Source of the DNA: an uncultured Eubacteriales bacterium
GTDB lineage: Bacteria > Bacillota > Clostridia > Peptostreptococcales > Anaerovoracaceae
NCBI GenBank assembly: GCA_902793875.1
Contig: CADBFL010000054.1
Coordinates: 1-10,042 of the forward strand
Length of the DNA stretch: 10,042 bases
Reading direction: 5' to 3'
Shown here: positions 1 to 5,643 of the stretch, piece after piece
Layout: every line of letters starts with the position of its first letter
Numbering within the stretch: position 1 is the first letter of the stretch
The notes under the pieces: generated by a model
The model's input: only the letters and a program-made list of their open reading frames with translations
Databases searched by the model: none
What the model was told of the DNA's origin: nothing
Program-made: the position numbers and the translations under genes

Positions 1-12
1 TATTGGCTATGA

Positions 13-1140
13 TTATCCTTTCAGATATTTTGACAGTTTTTTTTCGACCCTCTCCCGTACTTCGCAGGCTATCTCCTTTGCCCTCTTTTCTTTCAGCCCG
101 GCTTTTCTGCCGACGGCAAGCATGTCATTGAGCGTCGGGTCCTTGCCCTCTCCCGCAACGGTCGTGGCATGCTCTCCGCCGATCGAATCCGAATATGTCA
201 GATCGTATGCCGGCGAGAGTCTCCACGACCTGCCGTCGCACAGATAGCTGAAATTATTCGAGTGATCATCCCTGTTATGCGCATATACATTGAAGCACAT
301 CAGTGCGTACATCTTCTCCATCTCTCCCGCCTGTCTGGTGAGCTGCCAGGTAAGAGCCATCAGCGAATCATAATCGAGGGAAGGTGCCCTGTGTGAGACT
401 TCGAGCAGGGCAGAAGCGGATGCCATGTGAAGCTTATTGATTTTTACACCGTCGCTATATCTGTCAAAACGTCTGCACCCATAGTAGCCTGCGCATTTTT
501 CCGACGGAAACAGTCTGCTCTCAGGGACTTCTATACCGCACTCCCGGGCACATTCCGTGTATTCATATTCCATGAGGCCTATATCTTCGGGATCGCCCGA
601 AGAAGGGAATTTGATGATCCATTCTTCTCCTTCGATCTCAGTCAGTATTTTGGGCCTTGCCCCTCCGGAAGATCCTCCCAGGGCAAACAGCGTGTCCAGA
701 TCTTCCGTCTTTTCCGACCTTAGTACCCTGGCGCATTCTTCCGCAAGCCAGTCGAGATCTCCTGTCTGTTTCTGCTTTTGCATATCGAATACAGGCCTGT
801 ACTCCAGAGCCCCCATTCCGGACTCTCCCACGATGGACAGCCTTGCAAGCGGTCCGGTCACAGCCGGATCTTCTCCGTTTTTTCTGAGCATTCTGTCGAC
901 CAGAAGCCTGCCCCATCCGTCCGGCAGCGAATCGGCAAATATCCCGAACAGTCCGTCGAAAGGCACTGCGCCGGCGATCTTTACCCCCGGTTCGAGAGGC
1001 AGCGAAAACGGGCTTATGGAAAAGCCGTCCCTCAGCCATTCAGCCGAATATTCAAAAGCCGTGCGGTATCTCTGATACGACGCCATGGTCCCGACTCGCA
1101 TCCCGTCGTACAGGACTTCCAGCTTATCTGCGGTTATCAC
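13..1140 (-). CDS. hipA: HipA-family serine/threonine kinase toxin
   Basis: Toxin of a type II HipBA module. Characterised relatives are Ser/Thr kinases that phosphorylate an aminoacyl-tRNA synthetase and so slow translation; the target here is unknown. Visible features of the 375-residue protein: an N-terminal HipA subdomain (about 1-115) with the SLPL and FADSLPDGWGR stretches; a Gly/Ser-rich loop GGSSGGARPK (155-164) that should hold the ATP-loop and autophosphorylation serine; IIKFPS with the likely ATP-binding Lys177; RRFDR (223-227); the catalytic stretch HNRDDHSNNFS (288-298), where Asp291 and Asn296 match the catalytic pair; and SPAYDLT with the metal-binding Asp313. All core kinase residues are present, so it is probably active. 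The start is GTG, supported by AGGAGG at 1147-1152 with a 6-nt gap. It overlaps the end of hipB by 17 nt, implying translational coupling. It is shorter than E. coli HipA (about 440 aa), yet the N-terminal subdomain is not split off as in HipBST systems. Confidence 0.93.
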   Translation of the reverse strand: MITADKLEVLYDGMRVGTMASYQRYRTAFEYSAEWLRDGFSISPFSLPLEPGVKIAGAVPFDGLFGIFADSLPDGWGRLLVDRMLRKNGEDPAVTGPLARLSIVGESGMGALEYRPVFDMQKQKQTGDLDWLAEECARVLRSEKTEDLDTLFALGGSSGGARPKILTEIEGEEWIIKFPSSGDPEDIGLMEYEYTECARECGIEVPESRLFPSEKCAGYYGCRRFDRYSDGVKINKLHMASASALLEVSHRAPSLDYDSLMALTWQLTRQAGEMEKMYALMCFNVYAHNRDDHSNNFSYLCDGRSWRLSPAYDLTYSDSIGGEHATTVAGEGKDPTLNDMLAVGRKAGLKEKRAKEIACEVRERVEKKLSKYLKG

Positions 1141-1399
1141 GTATTACCTCCTCTATCGATCCCGGCACGTAATCCGCAAAGAGGCCTGTGATCTGTCTGT
1201 CCTCTCCCATAGCAGATGCAAGTTTTACCAGTGAGACGAACGATATCTCGCCGCTGTGCTCGAATCTGCGGACAGTTGAATTCGGAACTCCGCTCTTCTC
1301 GCTCAGCTCCTTTATTGATATCCCCTTGGCTTTGCGGACCCTTCTGAAGCGCTCTGCCGTATCCGCAGCCATTTCGCCGGGGGTTTTCAGTATCATCAT
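1124..1399 (-). CDS. hipB: HipB-like XRE-family antitoxin / repressor
   Basis: Small DNA-binding protein of 91 residues (90 if the next ATG is used). The segment RFRRVRKAKGISIKELSEKS followed by GVPNSTVRRFEHSGEISFVSLVKLASAM is a classical Cro/CI (XRE) helix-turn-helix. Its position directly upstream of hipA, with a 17-nt overlap, marks it as the HipB antitoxin that binds HipA and represses the operon. An in-frame ATG at 1411 would add four residues, but the GGAGGG at 1404-1409 lies inside those codons and sits 4 nt before the ATG at 1399 and 7 nt before the ATG at 1396. The predicted transcription start near 1413 would also leave almost no leader for the 1411 start. I therefore chose 1399; 1396 is equally possible. 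The family call is firm; the exact partner role is inferred from context. Confidence 0.88.
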   Translation of the reverse strand: MMILKTPGEMAADTAERFRRVRKAKGISIKELSEKSGVPNSTVRRFEHSGEISFVSLVKLASAMGEDRQITGLFADYVPGSIEEVIRDNRR

Positions 1400-1442
1400 A
1401 AAGCCCTCCATTCGCTAATATTTTAGCTTTTTGGAGGGCTTT
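1400..1442. repeat. 11-bp inverted repeat framing the hipB -10 region
   Basis: aaagccctcca (1400-1410) and tggagggcttt (1432-1442) are perfect reverse complements, separated by 21 bp that contain the -10-proximal operator. The inner arm holds the hipB Shine-Dalgarno. If transcripts from rbr read through, the RNA would fold into a hairpin that hides this site. Transcripts from the hipB promoter would lack the outer arm and stay open. On the plus strand the second arm runs into a short T-run, but no plus-strand gene precedes it. Confidence 0.6.
1413..1427. promoter_or_regulatory. Candidate HipB operator, -10-proximal copy
   Basis: The sequence cgctaatattttagc is a near-palindrome that differs at one position from the core of the perfect palindrome at 1453-1470. 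It contains the -10 box of the hipB promoter, so a protein bound here would block RNA polymerase. HipB-type repressors bind such inverted repeats ahead of their own operon; the specific assignment is inferred. Confidence 0.62.
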
Positions 1443-1448
1443 TGTCTA
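1420..1448 (-). promoter_or_regulatory. Promoter of hipBA
   Basis: Read on the minus strand, TAGACA (1443-1448) and TAAAAT (1420-1425) each match the sigma-A consensus at five of six positions and are separated by exactly 17 bp. Transcription would start near 1413, leaving a leader of under 20 nt that contains only the GGAGGG ribosome binding site. The -10 box lies inside the operator copy at 1413-1427. Confidence 0.72.
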
Positions 1449-1452
1449 CTTT

Positions 1453-1470
1453 ACGCTAATATATTAGCGT
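1453..1470. promoter_or_regulatory. Candidate HipB operator, distal perfect palindrome
   Basis: acgctaatatattagcgt is a perfect 18-bp palindrome. It lies just upstream of the hipB -35 box and one base past the rbr stop codon. Its centre is 41 bp, about four helical turns, from the centre of the second copy at 1413-1427, so two bound dimers would face the same side of the DNA and could cooperate. It lacks a following T-tract, so it is not a convincing rbr terminator. Confidence 0.65.
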
Positions 1471-1471
1471 T

Positions 1472-2011
1472 TCAGTAGTTCTCTGCGTGGATCTCGAAGT
1501 ACGCCTGCGGATGCGCGCATACCGGGCAGATCTCCGGAGCCTTCGTTCCGACGACGATGTGTCCGCAGTTGCGGCACTCCCATACCTTGACAGAACTCTT
1601 CTCGAAGACCTCAGCCGAATCGACATTGCGAAGCAGGTCGCGATAGCGCTGCTCATGCTGCTTTTCGATCTCGGCCACCATGCGGAACTTCACCGCGAGT
1701 TCTTTGAAGCCTTCCTCTTCGGCCGTCTTTGCGAATCCCTCGTACATGTCTGTCCACTCGTAGTTCTCGCCGTCAGCCGCCGCAGCGAGGTTCTGAGCCG
1801 TATCGCCTATGCCCTCGAGCTCCTTGAACCACAGCTTTGCGTGCTCCTTCTCATTGTCAGCCGTCTTGAGGAAGAGGGCGGCTATCTGCTCGAAGCCTTC
1901 CTTCTTTGCCTTGGAAGCGAAGTATGTGTACTTGTTCCTTGCCTGCGACTCGCCGGCGAACGCTTCCATGAGATTCTTTTCTGTTTTTGTTCCTGCGTAT
2001 TTGTTTGCCAT
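1472..2011 (-). CDS. rbr: Rubrerythrin
   Basis: Non-haem iron peroxidase that reduces hydrogen peroxide in the cytoplasm of anaerobes, with electrons supplied through rubredoxin-type donors. The 179-residue length is typical. The N-terminal ferritin-like four-helix domain (about 1-140) shows the di-iron ligand motifs GESQARNKY (Glu21), EKEH (Glu54, His57), EEEGF (98-102) and EIEKQH (Glu114 to His119). The C-terminal rubredoxin-like domain has two CxxC pairs, Cys146/Cys149 in WECRNCG and Cys162/Cys165 in CPVC, for the Fe(SCys)4 centre. GGAGG lies about 7 nt before the ATG. A TATAAT at 2079-2084 just behind the upstream gene could be a -10 box, but no good -35 box accompanies it. It lies between the CPBP gene and hipBA, all in the same direction. 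Confidence 0.96.
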   Translation of the reverse strand: MANKYAGTKTEKNLMEAFAGESQARNKYTYFASKAKKEGFEQIAALFLKTADNEKEHAKLWFKELEGIGDTAQNLAAAADGENYEWTDMYEGFAKTAEEEGFKELAVKFRMVAEIEKQHEQRYRDLLRNVDSAEVFEKSSVKVWECRNCGHIVVGTKAPEICPVCAHPQAYFEIHAENY

Positions 2012-2040
2012 TTTTATCCTCCTTGCATTATCTGTTTTGA

Positions 2041-2056
2041 GCCCGGTGATCCGGGC
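2041..2056 (-). terminator. Possible weak terminator or hairpin between the CPBP gene and rbr
   Basis: GCCCGG and CCGGGC form a perfect 6-bp GC stem around a 4-nt loop in the gap between the CPBP gene and rbr. On the minus strand it is followed by an A-rich stretch, not a T-run, so it is not a canonical intrinsic terminator. It may pause transcription or shape the rbr leader. Confidence 0.3.
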
Positions 2057-2084
2057 AAAGCATTAACTGTTCTTCATTATTATA

Positions 2085-2987
2085 TTATTCTTCCGCTTCA
2101 TCCGCTTCTGCGACCGGAGCTTCGCGCACTTCTGTGGCCGGAGTCTCATCCGGGAGCGTCCACTTATGTTTCCATATCTCCCTTATCTCAGCTCTCTTTT
2201 CAGGTCTGATCAGCCATAGAGAGATGGCGGCGAGCACAGTGCATGTGACAAGATCCACATAGTCCCACCATGAAGCCGCGCCGGTCACGACTCCCTGCTC
2301 GCTCACATGGCTCACGTTTGTAAGGGCGATGATGTCATTCAGAGCGTGTAATATGATGCCCGGCCAGAGGTTTGCGCATCTGAGATACAGCGCTCCGAAG
2401 AACATCCCCAGCATGGTTGCAGTGATCACCTGACTCGCTGTGCTGCCTTTATCCGCTCCTACCAGGACATTGAGTCCGTGAGTCGCTCCGAAAATGACAG
2501 AAGTGATGATCAGGGCGACCGGGATCATCCTTTCGTTTCTGCATCTCCTCATGAAAGTGCTGAGCGGGAACGAGCGGAATACGGCCTCCTCGCAGACGCC
2601 TGCAGCGAGAGATGTTCCGACGGTGATCGCCGTAGGCCATCCGAACCCGGCAGGGGTCAGCATGAACATGAAAGGCACCGTTCCCCAGACTATAAGTATC
2701 GGCAGACCGAGCTTCAGAGCGTATTCCGGATGCCCCCCTCTGAGAGCGCCTTCGAATTCGGGTCTGTACCAGAGCCGGTAGAGAAGGAGTATCACGAAGC
2801 CCGCTGCGGCTGCGGGATATCCGGAATTCTCCGGAAGTCCGAACACTGCTGTCCCTGTCTTCTCGAATATGCTTCCCGCAAACAGGAGCAGTACATATCC
2901 GGCCATCAGACTGATCAGCATCGCAGCTGCCGGATTTCCGTCGCTTATTTTATGTCTGCGTATTTTCTTCTCTTTTATCAGGTTCAT
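2085..2987 (-). CDS. CPBP-family intramembrane glutamic endopeptidase (CAAX protease-like)
   Basis: Polytopic membrane protein of 300 residues in the CPBP (Abi/CAAX-protease-like) family. Characterised members are intramembrane proteases, and some bacterial ones act in peptide maturation, bacteriocin immunity or signalling. The three family motifs are in order: EEAVFR (Glu133, Glu134, Arg138), FGATH (Phe166 to His170) and HALND (His214, Asn217). Hydrophobic segments lie roughly at 22-41, 57-74, 93-111, 118-132, 154-170, 187-222 and 243-260. The protein has a basic N-terminus (KEKKIRRHK) and an acidic tail (about 281-300). The start is uncertain: AGGAGG at 3004-3009 is 16 nt from the ATG, longer than usual, but no alternative in-frame start lies between. 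It has its own promoter at 3035-3063. The substrate is unknown and no bacteriocin gene is nearby. Confidence 0.9.
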   Translation of the reverse strand: MNLIKEKKIRRHKISDGNPAAAMLISLMAGYVLLLFAGSIFEKTGTAVFGLPENSGYPAAAAGFVILLLYRLWYRPEFEGALRGGHPEYALKLGLPILIVWGTVPFMFMLTPAGFGWPTAITVGTSLAAGVCEEAVFRSFPLSTFMRRCRNERMIPVALIITSVIFGATHGLNVLVGADKGSTASQVITATMLGMFFGALYLRCANLWPGIILHALNDIIALTNVSHVSEQGVVTGAASWWDYVDLVTCTVLAAISLWLIRPEKRAEIREIWKHKWTLPDETPATEVREAPVAEADEAEE

Positions 2988-3034
2988 CCTGTTCTGAACT
3001 TTGCCTCCTGACCATGATCCTGCAGATACATTAC

Positions 3035-3063
3035 ATTTTATTGACCGGCGTTCTAATATTCAA
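3035..3063 (-). promoter_or_regulatory. Promoter of the CPBP protease gene
   Basis: On the minus strand, TTGAAT (3058-3063) and TAAAAT (3035-3040) are spaced by 17 bp. Transcription would begin near 3028, giving a leader of about 40 nt that contains the AGGAGG. Its -35 box lies within 5 bp of the -35 box of the divergent plsC promoter. Confidence 0.65.
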
Positions 3064-3067
3064 GCAC

Positions 3068-3097
3068 TTCACACTATCTTTACCTATATGATAAAAT
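3068..3097 (+). promoter_or_regulatory. Promoter of plsC (and probably dtd)
   Basis: TTCACA (3068-3073) and TAAAAT (3092-3097) are separated by 18 bp, and the -10 box is preceded by TGA, an extended -10 element. Transcription would start near 3104, leaving a leader of about 43 nt to the plsC ATG. Confidence 0.62.
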
Positions 3098-3146
3098 CAA
3101 GTCGGAACAAGTCCGCTCCGCGGGCATTTTTCAAGGAGTAATAATC

Positions 3147-3872
3147 ATGATGAACCCATTCACAACAGGATACCGATTCATACTCGGATATATCGAGACC
3201 AGAAGATTCGTGAGTCTGAAGAACGCGATATACAGACTTCGCGAAGAGGGCAGGATCGAAGAAGAAAAGAAGCTGATCCTTGACGGGCAGAGCCGCTGGA
3301 TCGAAAACGCAGCGCCTAAGCTCGGCATGACCTTCGAGGTGATCGGCGAAGAGAACATCCCCGATCACGGCCCCTTCATGATCTACAGCAACCATCAGGG
3401 TTTCGCGGACATCCCTGCGACGCTCTGGCTGATGAAGGACCGCTACCAGCTCGGCTACGTCGCAAAGGAGGAGTGGAAGAAATATCCTACGCTCAAAGAC
3501 GTCGTCGAAAGCACGCGCTCTATCTTCCTTGTTCGGGACAACCCGAAAGAGGCGATCAAGGCTCTCAGCGAGGCCAAAGAGCTGCTCGATCAGGGATTCA
3601 ATCTCGTCATCTTCCCTGAGGGCCACCGCTCGAAGGGGCACCGGATGGGCGAATTCAAGGCGGGAGCTTTCAAGTTCGCAGAGAAGGCGAAGGTCCCTAT
3701 CCTTCCGATCACCATCGACGGCAGCTACAAGCTGTTCGAAGAGAAGGGCTCGTATCAGCCGTGCCACATTAAGATCACCGTCCATCCGCTGGTGCATATA
3801 GAGGAGATGGACAAGCACGAGCAGAAGGAAGCTCAGGCCGCGATCGAAGAACAGATCAGAAGCGCGCTCTGA
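3147..3872 (+). CDS. plsC: 1-acyl-sn-glycerol-3-phosphate acyltransferase
   Basis: Transfers an acyl chain to lysophosphatidic acid to make phosphatidic acid, the second acylation in membrane phospholipid synthesis at the inner face of the membrane. The 241-residue protein shows the PlsC motifs in order: NHQGFAD with the catalytic His83 and Asp88 (HX4D); SIFLVRD (125-131), the motif II position; FPEGHRS (156-162), which contacts the glycerol phosphate; and VPILP (183-187). There is no clear transmembrane helix, as in several short PlsC proteins, so it is probably peripheral. AGGAG at 3134-3138 is 8 nt before the ATG at 3147; a second ATG follows at once. dtd begins 38 nt downstream. An inverted repeat overlaps the stop codon (3853-3860 with 3868-3875), but its T-tract is 12 nt away, so co-transcription with dtd is likely. 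Confidence 0.92.
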   Translation: MMNPFTTGYRFILGYIETRRFVSLKNAIYRLREEGRIEEEKKLILDGQSRWIENAAPKLGMTFEVIGEENIPDHGPFMIYSNHQGFADIPATLWLMKDRYQLGYVAKEEWKKYPTLKDVVESTRSIFLVRDNPKEAIKALSEAKELLDQGFNLVIFPEGHRSKGHRMGEFKAGAFKFAEKAKVPILPITIDGSYKLFEEKGSYQPCHIKITVHPLVHIEEMDKHEQKEAQAAIEEQIRSAL

Positions 3873-3910
3873 TCTTCTGACAGCAGTTTTTTTCAGGGAG
3901 TAACTGTCTT

Positions 3911-4357
3911 ATGAGATTTGTCATACAAAGAGTATCTCAGGCGTCTGTCACGGTCGATGACGAGGTCATCGGTCAGATCGGCCGCGGATACATGGTCCTG
4001 ATCGGCGTCTGCGAGGCTGATGACGAGGCCGTCGCGGACCGCATGGTCGATAAGATGATCAAGCTCCGCATCAACGAGGACAGCGAGGGCAAGACCAACC
4101 TCTCGCTCGCCGATGTTGACGGAGCGCTTTTGCTTGTCTCGCAGTTCACTCTGTACGCGAACTGCAAAAAGGGCAACCGGCCGTCGTTCGTTGACGCAGG
4201 CTCGCCTGACCACGCGAACGCCATGTATGAATATATTATAGATAAATGCAGGGAAAGGGTGCCTGTGGTCGAGACCGGTTCGTTCGGAGCTGAGATGAAA
4301 GTATCTCTCGTCAACGACGGCCCGTTCACGATCCTGCTGGACTCCGATAAGCTGTAA
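3911..4357 (+). CDS. dtd: D-aminoacyl-tRNA deacylase
   Basis: Cytoplasmic proofreading enzyme that hydrolyses D-amino acids (and glycine mischarged on tRNA-Ala) from tRNA. The 148-residue length is standard for the DTD family. The start MRFVIQRVSQASV is typical. The two active-site motifs are visible: SQFTLY (77-82) and NDGPFT (135-140), whose Gly-Pro pair provides the cis-peptide chiral gate. The usual residue after Pro is Val; here it is Phe, a mild variation. GGGAG at 3896-3900 precedes the ATG by 10 nt. The gene follows plsC by 38 nt and was probably transcribed from the plsC promoter. Its TAA stop is followed immediately by an in-frame TGA, which is the first triplet of the downstream repeat array. 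Confidence 0.95.
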   Translation: MRFVIQRVSQASVTVDDEVIGQIGRGYMVLIGVCEADDEAVADRMVDKMIKLRINEDSEGKTNLSLADVDGALLLVSQFTLYANCKKGNRPSFVDAGSPDHANAMYEYIIDKCRERVPVVETGSFGAEMKVSLVNDGPFTILLDSDKL

Positions 4358-4485
4358 TGAGTCAGAGGGGACTGTGAGTCAAAAGTGAGTCAGAGGGGAC
4401 GGTTCTTTTTGACTCATTTTTGAAAACTGAGGTACTGAGTCAAAAGGGACGGTTCTTTTTGACTCATTTTTGAAAATTGAGGTAC
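4358..4485 (+). repeat. Tandem REP-like repeat array (50-bp units)
   Basis: Two contiguous 50-bp units (4386-4435 and 4436-4485) are identical at 47 of 50 positions. They are preceded by fragments: tgagtcagaggggactg at 4358-4374 and tgagtcaaaag at 4375-4385. Each unit has TGAGTCA, a GGGACGGTTC core, TGACTCA and five T residues, then ends in TGAGGTAC. The array starts at the dtd stop codon and ends 5 bp before the galE start, filling 128 of 133 bp. It resembles dispersed extragenic repeats mobilised by RAYT (Y1-type) transposases; that link is an inference, and no transposase is in the window. Confidence 0.85.
4436..4471 (+). terminator. Possible intrinsic terminator formed by the second repeat unit
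   Basis: TGAGTCAAAA (4436-4445) pairs perfectly with TTTTGACTCA (4457-4466) around an 11-nt loop, followed by five T residues (4467-4471). The first unit forms a 7-bp version (4386-4392 with 4410-4416) with the same tail. The stem is AT-rich, so termination may be partial. If it works, dtd transcripts end here, and galE would then need a promoter I cannot see. Confidence 0.4.
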
Positions 4486-4490
4486 AGGCA

Positions 4491-5528
4491 ATGAAAACAT
4501 TACTTACCGGCGGCGCCGGTTACATAGGATCGCATACCGCAGTCGCTCTGCTCGAGGCCGGGCATGATGTCGCGATCATCGACAATTTCGCGAATTCATC
4601 GCCCGAGGCTGTAAAGAGGGTGGAGCTGATCACCGGAAGGCAGGTCTCACTTTACGAAGCGGACTGCGCGGACAAAGACCGCATGATGGAGATACTAGGA
4701 AAAGAGCAGCCTGACTGCATCATCCACTTCGCGGGCCTCAAGGCGGTCGGCGAATCCGTCGAGCTTCCCGTGGAGTACTACAGGAACAACATCGATTCGA
4801 CGCTGACCCTTCTCGAATGCATGAAGGCTTCGGGGATCAGTCGTTTCGTCTTCTCGAGCTCGGCCACGGTCTACGGCGAGGACAACACTCCTCCGTTCAC
4901 CGAGGACATGCCGAAGGGCGTCTGCACCAATCCGTACGGATGGACCAAGTGGATGCAGGAGCAGATACTGACTGACGCCCAGCTCGCCGGCTGCAGGGAA
5001 AAAGGCGGATGGAAAGCCCCGCTCTCTGTCGTGCTGCTGCGCTACTTCAATCCGGTCGGGGCCCACGAAAGCGGCCTGATAGGGGAGGACCCTCAGGGCA
5101 TCCCCAACAACCTCATGCCGTACATCTCGCAGGTCGCTGTCGGAAGGCGCGATCACCTGACGGTCTTCGGCGACGACTACGACACTCCCGACGGGACATG
5201 CCGCAGGGACTACATCCACGTGATGGATCTGGCGGAGGGGCACGTAAAGGCCGCCGAGTATGCTCTCGGGCATGAGGGCGCCGAGGTCTTCAATCTCGGC
5301 ACGGGCTCGCCATACAGCGTGCTCGGGATGGTCGAAGCGTTCAGCAGGGCCTGCGGTCATCAGATCCCGTATGAGATCGGCCCGAGGAGGGCAGGAGACG
5401 TGCAGGACAGCTGGGCCGATGCGGGCAAAGCAAAGAGAATCCTCGGATGGGAGGCAAAGCGCGGCATAGATGAGATATGCCGCGATGCATGGAACTGGCA
5501 GAGCCACAACCCGAAAGGATACGAGTAA
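4491..5528 (+). CDS. galE: UDP-glucose 4-epimerase
   Basis: Interconverts UDP-glucose and UDP-galactose with bound NAD in the cytoplasm (Leloir pathway, and supply of galactose for cell-surface glycans). The 345-residue protein is an extended short-chain dehydrogenase: TGGAGYIGSH (6-15) is the NAD-binding Rossmann loop, SSSATVYG (122-129) carries catalytic Ser124, and YGWTK gives catalytic Tyr149 and Lys153, the same positions as in E. coli GalE. RYFNPVGAHESG and the RRAGD segment near the C-terminus match the sugar-nucleotide-binding part. I chose the ATG at 4491, which gives the canonical MKTLLTGG start. The ribosome binding site GAGG (4479-4482, 8 nt upstream) lies inside the last repeat unit. 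No other galactose gene is adjacent. It ends in a strong terminator. Confidence 0.96.
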   Translation: MKTLLTGGAGYIGSHTAVALLEAGHDVAIIDNFANSSPEAVKRVELITGRQVSLYEADCADKDRMMEILGKEQPDCIIHFAGLKAVGESVELPVEYYRNNIDSTLTLLECMKASGISRFVFSSSATVYGEDNTPPFTEDMPKGVCTNPYGWTKWMQEQILTDAQLAGCREKGGWKAPLSVVLLRYFNPVGAHESGLIGEDPQGIPNNLMPYISQVAVGRRDHLTVFGDDYDTPDGTCRRDYIHVMDLAEGHVKAAEYALGHEGAEVFNLGTGSPYSVLGMVEAFSRACGHQIPYEIGPRRAGDVQDSWADAGKAKRILGWEAKRGIDEICRDAWNWQSHNPKGYE

Positions 5529-5572
5529 TGAGATATAAAAGGGATCATCCGTCCCTGATCCGAAAGAAACAG

Positions 5573-5601
5573 CGAGGAGATCAGCTGATCTCCTCGTTTT
5601 T
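5573..5601 (+). terminator. Rho-independent terminator of galE
   Basis: A perfect 24-bp palindrome (5573-5596), with half-site cgaggagatcag, is followed by TTTTT (5597-5601), 44 nt after the galE stop. It also lies just beyond the end of the convergent gene at 5644, where the tail is CTGTTTCTTT, so it may work weakly in both directions. Confidence 0.88.
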
Positions 5602-5643
5602 CTGTTGCTCCTCTAACTGCCTTCCGGAACATGCGATATGAAA

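Noticed and set aside
557..1075. Plus-strand open frame (172 codons) opposite hipA
   Set aside because: It is Ser/Pro-rich low-complexity translation typical of an antisense frame, and the minus strand encodes an intact HipA.
1453..1470. Perfect palindrome as the rbr terminator
   Set aside because: The stem is AT-rich and no T-tract follows on the minus strand. A matching copy over the hipB -10 box makes an operator role more likely.
1487..2209. Long plus-strand open frame (240 codons) opposite rubrerythrin
   Set aside because: It is antisense to rbr, which has full family motifs and a ribosome binding site. The plus-frame product has no recognisable domain and spans the intergenic region and the CPBP 3' end.
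3084..3818. Minus-strand open frame (244 codons) opposite plsC
   Set aside because: It lies opposite plsC, which carries every acyltransferase motif; the antisense product looks like reversed codon bias, not a protein.
3853..3893. Hairpin over the plsC stop codon with a downstream T7 run as a terminator
   Set aside because: The 8-bp stem (3853-3860 with 3868-3875) ends 12 nt before the T-run, too far for a canonical intrinsic terminator. dtd follows closely with no visible promoter of its own.
4358..4485. CRISPR-like array
   Set aside because: The repeated units are contiguous with no unique spacers between them, only two full copies exist, and no cas gene is present.
4470..4490. Earlier TTG start for galE, adding seven residues
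   Set aside because: The TTG lies inside the repeat unit without an upstream ribosome binding site, while the ATG at 4491 gives the canonical GalE N-terminus and the E. coli residue numbering.
4695..5507. Long minus-strand open frame (270 codons) opposite galE
   Set aside because: It is an antisense shadow of galE in a GC-rich coding region, with no ribosome binding site and no family resemblance.
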